Source: JAJDXO01 sp965207535
GTDB taxonomy: Bacteria; Pseudomonadota; Alphaproteobacteria; Rhodospirillales; UBA2165
Length of the DNA: 64,000 nucleotides
Direction of reading: 5' to 3'
NCBI GenBank assembly: GCA_965207535.1
Contig: CBDBMR010000005.1
Location: 102,170 to 166,169 of the forward strand
The notes under the pieces were generated by a model that made no database searches, had not been told where the DNA came from, and worked only from the letters and a program-made list of their open reading frames with translations. Positions 1-8,819 of the stretch are shown in pieces. The stretch's first letter is position 1. The number at the start of each line of letters is the position of its first letter. A program made the position numbers and the translations under genes.

Positions 1-641
1 GGAAGCCCGGCGACGCGCTGCCCAGCGAAATGCAGCTGGCGGCGGAGTTGGACGTCAGTCAGGGGACGGTCCGCAAGGCTCTCAACGACATGGTCGCCGA
101 ACACCTGCTTTACCGGCGTCAGGGACTTGGAACCTTCGTCTCCGAGCATACCGAGCGCCGGGCGCTGTTCTTCTTCTTCAAGATTCAGGGAAAGGACGGC
201 TCCAGCTCCTTGCCCGAAAGCGAGCTCCTGGATTGCAAGCAGACCAACCCGACCAAGGTCGAGGTCGAGCGGCTGGAACTGGAGCCCGGCGCCAAAGTGG
301 TGCGGTTTACCCGCGTCCGTTCGTTCCAGAATGTGCCGAGCATCGTCGAGGGAATTGCGCTGCCCCAGGAACTGTTCCCGGATTTCGGCATCGAACTTCA
401 GCCGCCCAATAATCTCTTCAGATTCTATCAATCCATCTACGGGGTCACCGTCGCCAAGGCGCGGGAGCTGATCTCGGCCGTCAGCGCCACCAAGAAAGAG
501 GCCGGGCTTCTCGGCATCAAGGCGGGCGCGCCGTTGTTGCAGATCGACCGGACGTCGATGACCATTGACGGACGGCCGGTGGAATGGCGGGTCAGCCGCT
601 GCAATACATCAAACCATCATTATGTCTCCGAGCGCGGTTAG
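1..641 (+). CDS. GntR/HutC-family transcriptional regulator with UTRA domain, 5' end cut off by the window
   Basis: The frame is open from position 3, so the start codon lies upstream and the ATG at 30 is internal. The first visible residues, KPGDALPSEMQLAAELDVSQ followed by GTVRKAL, are the second half of a GntR winged-helix domain including the recognition helix. After a linker near residue 60, the remainder matches a UTRA effector-binding fold, ending in the usual REL..A..A and L.I.R....GRPVEW pattern. HutC-type regulators are normally about 240 residues, so only about 30 residues are missing. It lies directly upstream of two dehydrogenase genes and near a TTT transporter. It is the best local candidate to bind the palindromes at 3626, 4793 and 7059, which is an inference. 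Confidence 0.88.
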   Translation, partial: KPGDALPSEMQLAAELDVSQGTVRKALNDMVAEHLLYRRQGLGTFVSEHTERRALFFFFKIQGKDGSSSLPESELLDCKQTNPTKVEVERLELEPGAKVVRFTRVRSFQNVPSIVEGIALPQELFPDFGIELQPPNNLFRFYQSIYGVTVAKARELISAVSATKKEAGLLGIKAGAPLLQIDRTSMTIDGRPVEWRVSRCNTSNHHYVSERG

Positions 642-680
642 TCGTCCGGCGAATTTCAGTTTCAGTTGGGAGGTTCCGTC

Positions 681-1568
681 ATGAGTACGGATGTGGGGTT
701 CATCGGTCTGGGCGTATTGGGCTCGGCCATGGCGCCGAACCTTATGGACAGCGGATTTGGCGTCGTTGGATATGATGTCCGACCGGAGGCGATGTCGTCA
801 CTCGCCGAGAAGGGCATGACGGCGGCGACCTCGGTAGCCGAGGCCGCGTCGCTGACCGGCGTCATCGTCACCTGTCTGCCGAGCCTCGAGGCGCTCCACG
901 ATGTCGCCGCCAAACTCGCCGGCCAGGACGGCAGCGGCAAGGTGGTGATCGAAGCGAGCACCTTTCCCGTCGCCGAGAAGGAGGCCTTCCGGGACACGGT
1001 CGAGGGCGCCGGCTACACCGCCATGGACTGCCCGGTCAGCGGTAACCGCATGATGGCCGAACAAAAAAAACTGACCGCCTTCGGCAGCGGCGATGAAGAC
1101 ACCTACGCGGAAATCGAGCCGATCCTCCGGGGGTTCGCCAATCGCACGTTTTATGTCGGCCCTTTCGGCAACGGGATGAAGACCAAACTCTGCGGCAATA
1201 TCCTGAATCTCGTCCATAATGCCGCCGCCGCCGAGGTCATGGTGCTGGCGATGAAGTCGGGCCTGGACCCTGAGCTGTTTCACAAGGTCATTAGCGGCTC
1301 AGGCTCGTCCTCATCCATGTTCGAGGTCCGCGGCGCCTTGATGGCCGCCGACGACTACGACTACGAGGGCAGCAATTTCTCCATCCCGATGAAGGATCGG
1401 GAGTTCATCCAAGGTCACGCGGCGGCAATGAAGGTGCCGACGCCGATCTATCACGCGGCGCTGCAGACCTATATGTCCGCGGTCGCGCAAGGGTACGGCG
1501 GTCAGGATGCGGCGGCGGTGTGCGCTTCGATGGAACGCGCCGCCGATTGCGTGCGGGAGAAGAATTGA
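681..1568 (+). CDS. NAD(P)-dependent 3-hydroxyisobutyrate dehydrogenase-family oxidoreductase
   Basis: The 295-residue protein begins with a Rossmann motif, GFIGLGVLGSAMAPN (residues 6-20). It continues with the family substrate loop CPVSGNRMMAEQ, where the more usual SGG is SGN, and a catalytic-lysine segment FGNGMKTKLCGN. Enzymes of this beta-hydroxyacid dehydrogenase family oxidise small 3-hydroxy acids such as 3-hydroxyisobutyrate or tartronate semialdehyde; the substrate here is unknown. I place the start at the ATG at 681, with GGGAGG at 668-673 as ribosome binding site, rather than at an upstream TTG at 666. Its TGA overlaps the ATG of the next gene by one base, so the two are probably translated together. 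Confidence 0.88.
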   Translation: MSTDVGFIGLGVLGSAMAPNLMDSGFGVVGYDVRPEAMSSLAEKGMTAATSVAEAASLTGVIVTCLPSLEALHDVAAKLAGQDGSGKVVIEASTFPVAEKEAFRDTVEGAGYTAMDCPVSGNRMMAEQKKLTAFGSGDEDTYAEIEPILRGFANRTFYVGPFGNGMKTKLCGNILNLVHNAAAAEVMVLAMKSGLDPELFHKVISGSGSSSSMFEVRGALMAADDYDYEGSNFSIPMKDREFIQGHAAAMKVPTPIYHAALQTYMSAVAQGYGGQDAAAVCASMERAADCVREKN

Positions 1569-2512
1569 TGGCTGCCAAACGCAACCGGCGTTTGCCCGCC
1601 ATCGGGATCGTCGGTCTCGGCAATATGGGCGGCGGCATCGCCCGCAACTTCGCCAAGGCGGGTTATCCCACCTGGGTTTGGGATTCCGCGCCATCGGCAC
1701 AGGCAAAATTCTCCAAACTGAAGAATGCAGCCGTTGCCGAACCGAGGGAGATGGCGGCCCGGTGCCGGATCATTATCTTCGTCGTGCCGGCGACGCCCGA
1801 GATCGAAGAACACTGCCTCGGCCGCGACGGAATATTCGCCACGGCAAGGAAGGGCCTGATCATTTATGATTTTACGACATCCGACCCGGTGGAAACCAAG
1901 AAGCTCGCGCGAAAGGCGGCGCGCAGGGAGATCGCCTATCTGGACGCAGGCATGAGCGGCGGCGGCGCCGGCGCCGACAAGGGAACCCTGACGTTGATGA
2001 TCGGCGGCGACAAAAGGGCCTTCGGGCGGACCAGGCGTCATCTCAAGGTGATCGCCGACAAGCTGTTCCACCTCGGCCCGTCCGGCGCCGGACACACCAC
2101 CAAGCTGATCCACAACATGGTCTGCCACGCCGTCTTCCTGGCCACCTGCGAGGGCGGACGAATGGCGGAAAAGGCAGGGATCGAACTCGCCGACCTGATC
2201 GACGTCTTCAACGTGTCGAACGCCCGTTCCAACGCCAGCCAGGCGCGGTTTCCCGACCACATCCTCAACAAGAAATGGGACGGCCGGTCGCGGGTCTACA
2301 ATCTCTACAAGGATACGGGCATGGCCGTCGATCTCGCCAAGGCCCTGGGGGTCAATGCTAAACTGGGCGCCGATACCCACGCCTTTTTGGCGCAGGCCAT
2401 GTCCCTCGGCATGTCCGAAGAGGATTTTACGCTGGTCTACCGGGACTTCGACAAAATCAAGAAGGCGAAGCCCCGGCGCCGAGCCCCCAAGAAGAGCAAG
2501 AAGGGAATGTGA
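1568..2512 (+). CDS. Second 3-hydroxyisobutyrate dehydrogenase-family oxidoreductase
   Basis: This 314-residue paralogue of the preceding gene has the Rossmann motif GIVGLGNMGGGIARN, the substrate loop LDAGMSGGGAGADKGTL and the catalytic segment GAGHTTKLIHNM with its conserved lysine. Its C-terminus carries an extra basic tail, roughly the last 18 residues, rich in Lys and Arg (KKAKPRRRAPKKSKKGM). The start at 1568 sits in a TGATG overlap with the upstream stop codon. Two different family members side by side could be two subunits, two successive steps, or enzymes for two related hydroxyacids. The sequence does not decide between these options. Confidence 0.87.
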   Translation: MAAKRNRRLPAIGIVGLGNMGGGIARNFAKAGYPTWVWDSAPSAQAKFSKLKNAAVAEPREMAARCRIIIFVVPATPEIEEHCLGRDGIFATARKGLIIYDFTTSDPVETKKLARKAARREIAYLDAGMSGGGAGADKGTLTLMIGGDKRAFGRTRRHLKVIADKLFHLGPSGAGHTTKLIHNMVCHAVFLATCEGGRMAEKAGIELADLIDVFNVSNARSNASQARFPDHILNKKWDGRSRVYNLYKDTGMAVDLAKALGVNAKLGADTHAFLAQAMSLGMSEEDFTLVYRDFDKIKKAKPRRRAPKKSKKGM

Positions 2513-2516
2513 GGGC

Positions 2517-3584
2517 CTACTCGGCGGCCGCCGGCAAATCGCGGCTGTTGAGGGGCAGATTGATGGGCTCGTTGCGCTCCACCGACAGGTCGGCGGCGAT
2601 ATAAACCTCCATCACCGTCCGTGCCTCCTCCGGCGTCACCATGACGGCCCGGTCGCGGGCGACCGCGTCGATGAAGTGAACGGTCTCGGCGGCCATCGGT
2701 CCGGCGTAGACGTGATCGACGAACTCACCCGGCATGGTCGACATGGGAAGCTGGATGCCCTTCTCTACCGTGTTCCACAAAACGTCGCGGTGCGTATCGT
2801 CGACGGTCAGCATGCCGTCGGTTCCGATGAACTCGATCCAGGTGCCGGAGTAATTCGGATAGTTGGGCGGCATGGTCCAGCCGGCGCCGATATTGAGGAC
2901 GACGCCGTTGTCGAGCGTGACGATAATGTACTGGGTATCTTCGAGCCCGGATTTTTCCTTCATGATGCCGTAGGCCGACTGGGAATACACCCGGACCGGC
3001 TTGGCGCCGCCCATGGCCCAAAGGGCGAAATCGATGTCGTGGGTCGCCTCCATTGCGGCCGGTGACAGGCTGATTCGGCCGGAGATCTTGTCTCCCAGTC
3101 CCCGGGTAATATGACGGCTGACCAACGCGCTCACCGGCTTGCCGATAGTGCCGTCGGCGATGGATTTGGCGACATAGGCGAATTTCGGATTGAAACGCTG
3201 GGAGTAGCCGATGGTGAATTTGAGGTCCTTTGCCTTGGCGAGGTCGACCAGTTCGTCAGCTTCGGCGAGGGTCAACGCGATGGGCTTTTCCAGAAAGACG
3301 TGCTTGCCGGCCTCCATGCTCGCCTTGGCCATCGGGTAGTGGGTGGTCTCGGGCGTGGCGGAGATGATGACCGCCGTAATCCCGTTGTTCTTCAGGAGTT
3401 CCTCGTAGTCCGCCGTCGCCGTGACGGCGCCGGTCATGGACTGAACTTCCTTGAGACGCTCCGGGTTGGTCTCCGCAATATGGAGTTCGCCGACGAGCGG
3501 ATTGTCCGCACAGCTTACCGCGCGTATGCCGCCACACCAGCCGGTGCCGATAATCGCCACGTTAATCGGATTGTACATGCCCAT
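2517..3584 (-). CDS. Gfo/Idh/MocA-family NAD(P)-dependent oxidoreductase
   Basis: This 355-residue protein has an N-terminal Rossmann fold (NVAIIGTGWCGG) and the family's signature EKPIALT loop near residue 95, followed by the C-terminal alpha/beta substrate domain. Members oxidise or reduce sugars, inositols and related polyols; the substrate cannot be read from sequence. It converges on the dehydrogenase pair with only four bases between the stop codons. A second ATG at 3578 is a possible start with AGGGG at better spacing. It is separated from tctC by a strong terminator (3697-3729) and has its own palindromic operator at 3626-3639, so it is likely co-regulated with the transporter but separately transcribed. 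Confidence 0.88.
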   Translation of the reverse strand: MGMYNPINVAIIGTGWCGGIRAVSCADNPLVGELHIAETNPERLKEVQSMTGAVTATADYEELLKNNGITAVIISATPETTHYPMAKASMEAGKHVFLEKPIALTLAEADELVDLAKAKDLKFTIGYSQRFNPKFAYVAKSIADGTIGKPVSALVSRHITRGLGDKISGRISLSPAAMEATHDIDFALWAMGGAKPVRVYSQSAYGIMKEKSGLEDTQYIIVTLDNGVVLNIGAGWTMPPNYPNYSGTWIEFIGTDGMLTVDDTHRDVLWNTVEKGIQLPMSTMPGEFVDHVYAGPMAAETVHFIDAVARDRAVMVTPEEARTVMEVYIAADLSVERNEPINLPLNSRDLPAAAE

Positions 3585-3625
3585 AACCCCTGAAGCCCCG
3601 GCCAGAGCCGGAAAGTGTTTTTGAA

Positions 3626-3639
3626 GTCTTATATGAGAC
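3626..3639. promoter_or_regulatory. Palindromic operator, copy 1 (GTCTTATATGAGAC)
   Basis: This near-perfect 14-bp palindrome lies 42 bases upstream of the Gfo/Idh/MocA start and differs by one base from the perfect copies at 4793 and 7059. Size and symmetry fit a GntR-family dimer site. The binding protein is inferred, not shown. Confidence 0.6.
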
Positions 3640-3696
3640 CGAAATTGACCGAGAGCAACGCGCCCTTCGCCCCTGTCCGGTCACTGTAGGCGAATA

Positions 3697-3729
3697 TGAA
3701 AATGGCATCCCCCGGAGGGGATGCCATTT
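3697..3729 (-). terminator. Intrinsic terminator of tctC
   Basis: A 13-bp stem, AAATGGCATCCCC paired with GGGGATGCCATTT around a three-base loop, is followed on the minus strand by a short T run. It begins 17 bases after the tctC stop codon and separates tctC from the downstream oxidoreductase. Confidence 0.75.
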
Positions 3730-3745
3730 CCGGAACCGACCTGGC

Positions 3746-4711
3746 TTAGTTGGAGGCCAAGCCCTTGATCATGTTCTTGTAGGCCTTGCTCTGCATGGGA
3801 CGGCGCTTCTCGTAATCTTCGCCGCTCTCAAAGTTCGCAACCTCGCCGATGGCCTTGATCAGACGCAGGTACGTCTTGTCTTTCTGGATCGCAACCATGG
3901 CATCGCGGAGTTTCTTCAGGCGGTCGGCGGGAATGCCGCGCGGCGCCATCAGGATGCGGTGCATCTGACCGATATCGGCGGTGTAGCCCAGATCCTTAAA
4001 GGTCGGCACCCCTTTGAAGTCGCTCTTCTGACCGGCGCTGATCAGGACACGTACCTTGTCGCCCTGGCCGAGAATGGTCGACTTGAACTGCATGGTGAAG
4101 TCGGCTTCGCCACGCAGGAAACCGGCCATGGAGGGTCCGCCGCCTTTGTACGGCACCATGACGATCTTGTCGGCGATGCCCGCTTCGGTGAACAGCTGCA
4201 GGGCCGGCGCGTGGGTGGCGCCCCAGTTGCCCGAATGGGCGAACTTGACCGTACCCGGCTTCGCTTTGGCCGCCGCCACGAGATCCTGGAACGACTTGAA
4301 CGGGCTGTCGGCGCGCACGATGATCGAGAAGAAACCGGAGTTCAGCTTCGCGACGGTGACAAAATCCTTGTCGGTGTCATAGGGAAGCTTCTTCACATGC
4401 TTCTGCAGTTGATCGAAGTAGTTGTGCGAGAACAGCAGGGTGTACCCGTCCGGCTTTGCCTTGGCGGCGGCAGCCGTACCGGTCTGGCCCGACGCGCCCG
4501 GCATCAGCTTCACGATCATCGCATTGCCGAGATACTGCGGAATGACGGAGGTGAACACCCGCGCGTTCCGGTCGTGAGATCCGCCCGCACCAAGGGGCAT
4601 GATCATGGTAATGGGCTTCTCGGGAAATTCGGCCCGGACGTCATTGACGCCGAGCAGACCGAATACGAGAAGGGCTCCCAGAAGTAGTTTGGACAAATTT
4701 GCTATCCGCAT
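3746..4711 (-). CDS. Tripartite tricarboxylate transporter substrate-binding protein (TctC/Bug family)
   Basis: The 321-residue protein starts with a clear signal peptide (residues 1 to about 27, ending NDVRA) and continues EFPEKPITMIMPLGAGGSHD, the standard start of mature Bug/TctC binding proteins. It is the periplasmic receptor that hands a carboxylate substrate to TctA/TctB. The start at 4711 was chosen over an upstream ATG at 4744 because GGAAAGAC precedes it and the signal peptide then begins properly. It has its own operator at 4793-4806 and its own terminator, so receptor and membrane subunits are probably separate transcripts, which would allow the receptor to be made in excess. The ligand cannot be predicted. 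Confidence 0.92.
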   Translation of the reverse strand: MRIANLSKLLLGALLVFGLLGVNDVRAEFPEKPITMIMPLGAGGSHDRNARVFTSVIPQYLGNAMIVKLMPGASGQTGTAAAAKAKPDGYTLLFSHNYFDQLQKHVKKLPYDTDKDFVTVAKLNSGFFSIIVRADSPFKSFQDLVAAAKAKPGTVKFAHSGNWGATHAPALQLFTEAGIADKIVMVPYKGGGPSMAGFLRGEADFTMQFKSTILGQGDKVRVLISAGQKSDFKGVPTFKDLGYTADIGQMHRILMAPRGIPADRLKKLRDAMVAIQKDKTYLRLIKAIGEVANFESGEDYEKRRPMQSKAYKNMIKGLASN

Positions 4712-4792
4712 TGTCTTTCCTCTCTGTTGGTCGTCTCTCTTCAATAGTGTTCCCTGTAAAACAGGGGCGGTAAATCATTTTGTGCCTGCCAA

Positions 4793-4806
4793 GTCTTATA
4801 TAAGAC
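4793..4806. promoter_or_regulatory. Palindromic operator, copy 2 (GTCTTATATAAGAC)
   Basis: A perfect 14-bp palindrome in the gap between tctA and tctC, 82 bases upstream of the tctC start. It is identical to the copy at 7059. Confidence 0.65.
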
Positions 4807-4849
4807 TATATAGCACGCCTCAGGGTCAAGTGCACCCCGGCATCCTTCA

Positions 4850-6373
4850 TCAGTGCGCGGCGCCTTCACCAAACCTCTGTCTGAGCCGGTTGTTGCGGCG
4901 CCACATCAAATATGTCAGCAACGGTGTCAACGCCAGGATGGCTGCGGCCGCTGGACGCTCCAACGTAATGAAGGTCAGCAGGTCCCCCTGCGCCAAGGTC
5001 ACGGTCTGACCAAAGGAATATTCGAGTGTCGGCCCCAGGATGAAGCCCATGGCCATGGGCGTCACGTCGAAATGCAGTTTTTTGGCCACGTATCCAAAAA
5101 CGCCGAAGAACACCAGGACGGCCAGATCGAAGGGCTGTCCCCGGAACACCCACGAGCCGGCAAACGCGAACACCAGTGTCAACGGCAACAAAAATGACTT
5201 CCTGATCGTCACTACCTTGGCGAAGAAGGGAATGCACAGGTAGCCGATGAACAGGAACAGAATGTTTGCGAGAATAATGGAGAGCAGAATGGCAAAAACG
5301 AGCGAGCCCTGATCCTCCATGAGTTGGGGGCCGGGCCGCATGCCATGCGCAATGAACGCGCCGACAAGAATGACCGTGAGGTTGTCGCCTGGAATCCCGA
5401 GGGTAAGGAGCGGCACCAGTGTCGGCCCATTTACGGCGTTGTTCGCAGCTTCCGCGGCCGCCACTCCTTCAAGCTCGCCTTGGCCAAATCTCTCGGGGTG
5501 ATCGGACGCGCTTTTGGCCGCGGCATATCCCATAAACGCCGCGACGACCTGGCCAACGCCGGGCACCATCCCAATGGTCGTGCCGATCACGGTGGACCGG
5601 CCGATCGTACGAAGACAGCTCTTGAATTCGGCAAAGGTGAGGCGTTCTCCGGAGACCTTCAATCCCTCGGCGCTGATGATCTGGGATGCTTTTTTCTCGA
5701 TGCCGGCAAAAATCTCGGGAAGCGCAAACACGCCGATCAGCATGGGCAGCAGCGGGATACCGGATTCCACCGACGTTATCCCGAACGAGAACCGCGACAG
5801 CGCGCCGATGGGATCCTGACCGACCATGGCGAAGAACAAACCAATGGCGAGCATCAGCAGGCCTTTGACAAATACGCCGCTGGACGTAGCTGAAATGACA
5901 ATCAACGCCAAAAACAGGACGGCGGCCAACTCCGGCGGTCCCATAAGAAGCGCGACAGCGGCGATGGGACCGATCAGGGCAATGGTGAAAATGTCACTCG
6001 CGGTGTCCCCGATCACCGATGAAAACAACGCTGTCTCCAGGGCCTTCCGCCCTTTCCCCTTTCTGGTCAGGGGCGGACCGTCGAATGTGGTCGCCACGGC
6101 CGCGCCGGTGCCCGGCATCGACACCAATATGGCAGGGATACTGCCCCCGTAAATTCCGCCCTTATAGACGCCGATCAAAAACGGAATCCCCAGCAGGGGG
6201 TGAAGAAAGAACGAGATAGGCAGCAAGATCGCCATCGCCATCAATGTGGTGAAACCGGGCAAGGCGCCGACGAACATGCCAAGGAACAATCCGGCGGCAA
6301 TCAGAAGGAACGTCATCAACACCGTTTCCGGGTTAAACAGGATCCCAAATCCGCCTAGAAATGCTTCGAACAT
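4850..6373 (-). CDS. Tripartite tricarboxylate transporter large membrane subunit (TctA family)
   Basis: This 507-residue polytopic inner-membrane protein contains the hallmark TctA segment YGGSIPAILVSMPGTGAA near residue 75 and a second glycine-rich NGPTLVPLLTLGIPGDN segment near residue 310, which are the two inverted-repeat signatures of the family. Length is typical (about 500). It forms the translocation channel driven by an ion gradient. It lies 15 bases downstream of tctB in one transcription unit. Confidence 0.95.
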   Translation of the reverse strand: MFEAFLGGFGILFNPETVLMTFLLIAAGLFLGMFVGALPGFTTLMAMAILLPISFFLHPLLGIPFLIGVYKGGIYGGSIPAILVSMPGTGAAVATTFDGPPLTRKGKGRKALETALFSSVIGDTASDIFTIALIGPIAAVALLMGPPELAAVLFLALIVISATSSGVFVKGLLMLAIGLFFAMVGQDPIGALSRFSFGITSVESGIPLLPMLIGVFALPEIFAGIEKKASQIISAEGLKVSGERLTFAEFKSCLRTIGRSTVIGTTIGMVPGVGQVVAAFMGYAAAKSASDHPERFGQGELEGVAAAEAANNAVNGPTLVPLLTLGIPGDNLTVILVGAFIAHGMRPGPQLMEDQGSLVFAILLSIILANILFLFIGYLCIPFFAKVVTIRKSFLLPLTLVFAFAGSWVFRGQPFDLAVLVFFGVFGYVAKKLHFDVTPMAMGFILGPTLEYSFGQTVTLAQGDLLTFITLERPAAAAILALTPLLTYLMWRRNNRLRQRFGEGAAH

Positions 6374-6388
6374 CGATTAAGCGCCGCC

Positions 6389-6976
6389 CTAAAATACCGA
6401 CTTGTTGCTGAGCCACTTCAACGGCTCATAAATTACCCAGTTGCTGGGAACGGCCTCATCTATCGGAAACGGCGGCAACGACGTTACCAGCACCTTCGTA
6501 AACAGCATAAACAGCGCAAAGGGTACGATGATGGAGACCAGCGCGCCCGCCCAATAGTTGCGGTTTCCGAAATAGGTCGAGACCACGAAGATCATGATCA
6601 TGCTGCCCGCCACGAAACCGATATTGACCATGAGCCAGACATAGCCGGCCATGCAGGCGGCGGTCACCGCTACATTCGTAATTGCTTCGCGGTCGAGATC
6701 GCGAAGTTCATTCCGTTGACGCAGCGACCGGCTTTTCCAGAAAAACCAAATACCGAGCACGAATATGCCGACGGCGATGACCTGGGGGAAGAGTTCCGCC
6801 GGCAGGGAGACGTCTCCGACGACGCGAATGAGCGGCTTGTCGACGTGATCTGGAATGAGAACCCATAGGGCGATCGACAGCGCAACGAAAATCAGCGCGG
6901 CGACCGAATTATAGTTGAGATGCTTCTCGGACGTTTCTGTTTCCGTATCGCCCAACTGAGGCTTCCCTTCCATCAA
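6389..6976 (-). CDS. Tripartite tricarboxylate transporter small membrane subunit (TctB family)
   Basis: The 195-residue protein has about four hydrophobic segments (residues near 30-48, 65-85, 105-125 and 140-170), as expected for the small TctB subunit that partners TctA. A short hydrophilic N-terminus (MMEGKPQLGDTETETSEKHL) precedes the first membrane helix; the second Met is an alternative start. It is the first gene of the tctBA unit, whose promoter region carries the operator at 7059-7072. Confidence 0.85.
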   Translation of the reverse strand: MMEGKPQLGDTETETSEKHLNYNSVAALIFVALSIALWVLIPDHVDKPLIRVVGDVSLPAELFPQVIAVGIFVLGIWFFWKSRSLRQRNELRDLDREAITNVAVTAACMAGYVWLMVNIGFVAGSMIMIFVVSTYFGNRNYWAGALVSIIVPFALFMLFTKVLVTSLPPFPIDEAVPSNWVIYEPLKWLSNKSVF

Positions 6977-7058
6977 ATTACGGTTCGGATCTTTGGCCCG
7001 ATTGTCGCCCCCGAAAAATCAGCAAACTCGACCGGCCCCAATAACCATATATTTTATA

Positions 7059-7072
7059 GTCTTATATAAGAC
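7059..7072. promoter_or_regulatory. Palindromic operator, copy 3 (GTCTTATATAAGAC)
   Basis: A perfect 14-bp palindrome in the 225-bp divergent region between tctB and the membrane-protein gene at 7202. It lies 83 bases upstream of tctB and could affect either direction. Confidence 0.65.
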
Positions 7073-7201
7073 CGCGGTGGTGTACTTGTCCGCCCTGATC
7101 GAGTCAAGGGCCCGGACCGGCGAACCCCCCGGCCAAAAGCGAGCTTAACGAATAGTACGAAAACAGTATGATCCTCAACATTCCCGATAGAATTATCTGA
7201 A

Positions 7202-8662
7202 TTGCGGCATACCATCTTGAGCGTGACCCACTTACCTACCCTCGGCCTCGCGGCGCTCTTGCTCGCCGCGTCGGCGGGCCCGGCCGCCGCGCACGCGTTC
7301 GGTCAACGCTTCGATTTGCCTGTGCCACTGCCGTTCTTCCTGTTCGGCGCCGGTGCAGCGGTTGCCTTGTCGTTCGTTGTCGCCGCCCTGTTCATGCGTC
7401 ATCGGCCCGACGACCAGCCGCCGAAAATGAACCTGCTGAACGTCCAGCCGTTTCGTATTCTGGCCCACCCCGTCCCGGTCTTTGTCATCAGGCTGATTTT
7501 TGTCGGGGTCTTTTTTCTGATCATCGCCACTGGATATGCCGGTAACCAAAACCCATTGCAGAATTTCTCGGTGGTCATGGTCTGGGTGATCGCGTGGGTC
7601 GGACTGGCATTCATATGTTCGCTGATCGGCAATGCCTGGGCGCTTCTCAATCCCTGGAACACGCTCTTCCTGTGGGCCGAACAAGCCTACGGAGCGGCAA
7701 CGGGCAGGCGGCTGTCCAGCGGCCTCGCGTGCCCGCCCGGGATGGGGTCCTGGCCGGCCGTCATTCTGTTCGCCATCTTTGCCTGGATGGAAATTTCGTG
7801 GCCGGGCGGCGCGGTCCCTCGAAATATCGCCATCGCGCTCACCATCTATTCGGTCATCACCTGGACCGGCATGTTTCTCACCAGCCGCGAGGAGTGGTTG
7901 GAGCGCGGCGAGGCCTTTCACAACGTGTTCGGAACATTTGCGCGGTTCTCCATCACCGAGGGCCGGGCCACACCGGAAGGACGGGAATGGAATCTCCGGC
8001 CGCCCGGTGTCGGGTTGCGGGCCGGCAAACTGCCCAATGCCGGCCTGATGGTCTTCATCCTAGTGCTCTTGGCGACGGTCAGTTGGGACGGCTTTACCGA
8101 GACCGAGCAATCAAAACGCATCGCCCTCGAAGCCTTCTACATAATCCAGGACATCGGGCGGCTGGCCGTGCCGATCGTCGAATTGATCGGCCTCGCTGCG
8201 TTCCCGATCCTGTTTATTGCCGTCTATCTGATTTTCATGGCGGCGGTCAGCGCCATGGGCGGGGACGTCCGGGACACGTTCCGAGTGGCACGGATCATGG
8301 TCTACTCCATCGTCCCCATCGCCATCGCTTATCACCTCTCCCACTACTACACGCTGCTAGCCATCGACGGGCAGCTTCTCATCTCACGCATTTCGGATCC
8401 GTTCGGGTTCGGCTGGGACCTGTTTGGGACCGCAGGGCACAAGGTCGACATCGCCGTGGTCAGCGCGAGGTCGGTCTGGTTCATTTCCGTCGGCGCGATC
8501 GTCGTCGGCCACGTGGCCGCCGTCTATCTCGCCCATGCCGAGGCGCTGAAGTTTTACCGGGATCGCGGCCGCGCCCTCCGCAGCCAACTGCCGATGCTGG
8601 TTTTGATGGTCGGCTACACGATGATCAGTCTGTGGATTATCGCCCAACCCATCGTTGCCTGA
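7202..8662 (+). CDS. Polytopic membrane protein of unknown function
   Basis: The protein of up to 486 residues has an N-terminal signal-like segment ending GPAAAHAFGQ, then HAFGQRFDLPVPLPFFLFGA and about ten further hydrophobic segments. The opening resembles proteins database annotators have called fenitrothion hydrolase-like, but no hydrolase motif is visible and I do not adopt that function. Possible starts are TTG at 7202, TTG at 7217 and GTG at 7223; none has a strong ribosome binding site. It is divergent from tctB and shares the operator region at 7059, so a link with the transporter's substrate is possible. Confidence 0.75.
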   Translation: MRHTILSVTHLPTLGLAALLLAASAGPAAAHAFGQRFDLPVPLPFFLFGAGAAVALSFVVAALFMRHRPDDQPPKMNLLNVQPFRILAHPVPVFVIRLIFVGVFFLIIATGYAGNQNPLQNFSVVMVWVIAWVGLAFICSLIGNAWALLNPWNTLFLWAEQAYGAATGRRLSSGLACPPGMGSWPAVILFAIFAWMEISWPGGAVPRNIAIALTIYSVITWTGMFLTSREEWLERGEAFHNVFGTFARFSITEGRATPEGREWNLRPPGVGLRAGKLPNAGLMVFILVLLATVSWDGFTETEQSKRIALEAFYIIQDIGRLAVPIVELIGLAAFPILFIAVYLIFMAAVSAMGGDVRDTFRVARIMVYSIVPIAIAYHLSHYYTLLAIDGQLLISRISDPFGFGWDLFGTAGHKVDIAVVSARSVWFISVGAIVVGHVAAVYLAHAEALKFYRDRGRALRSQLPMLVLMVGYTMISLWIIAQPIVA

Positions 8663-8819
8663 GCATCCGCCGGACGCACCGGAAAGTGCGGAAATGGCGC
8701 GGAATTCAGCCCAAATTTATCTGGCAACCCCCGGGGGGCAATGCTATGTCACGGCACCTTTGGAAACCGATATTTGCCCGCCCCCGGGCCCACGAATTCA
8801 TCCGGTGAGGAATTGATCG

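Noticed and set aside
7202..8662. Assignment as fenitrothion hydrolase
   Set aside because: Resemblance to similarly annotated membrane proteins is from memory and no hydrolytic motif is visible.
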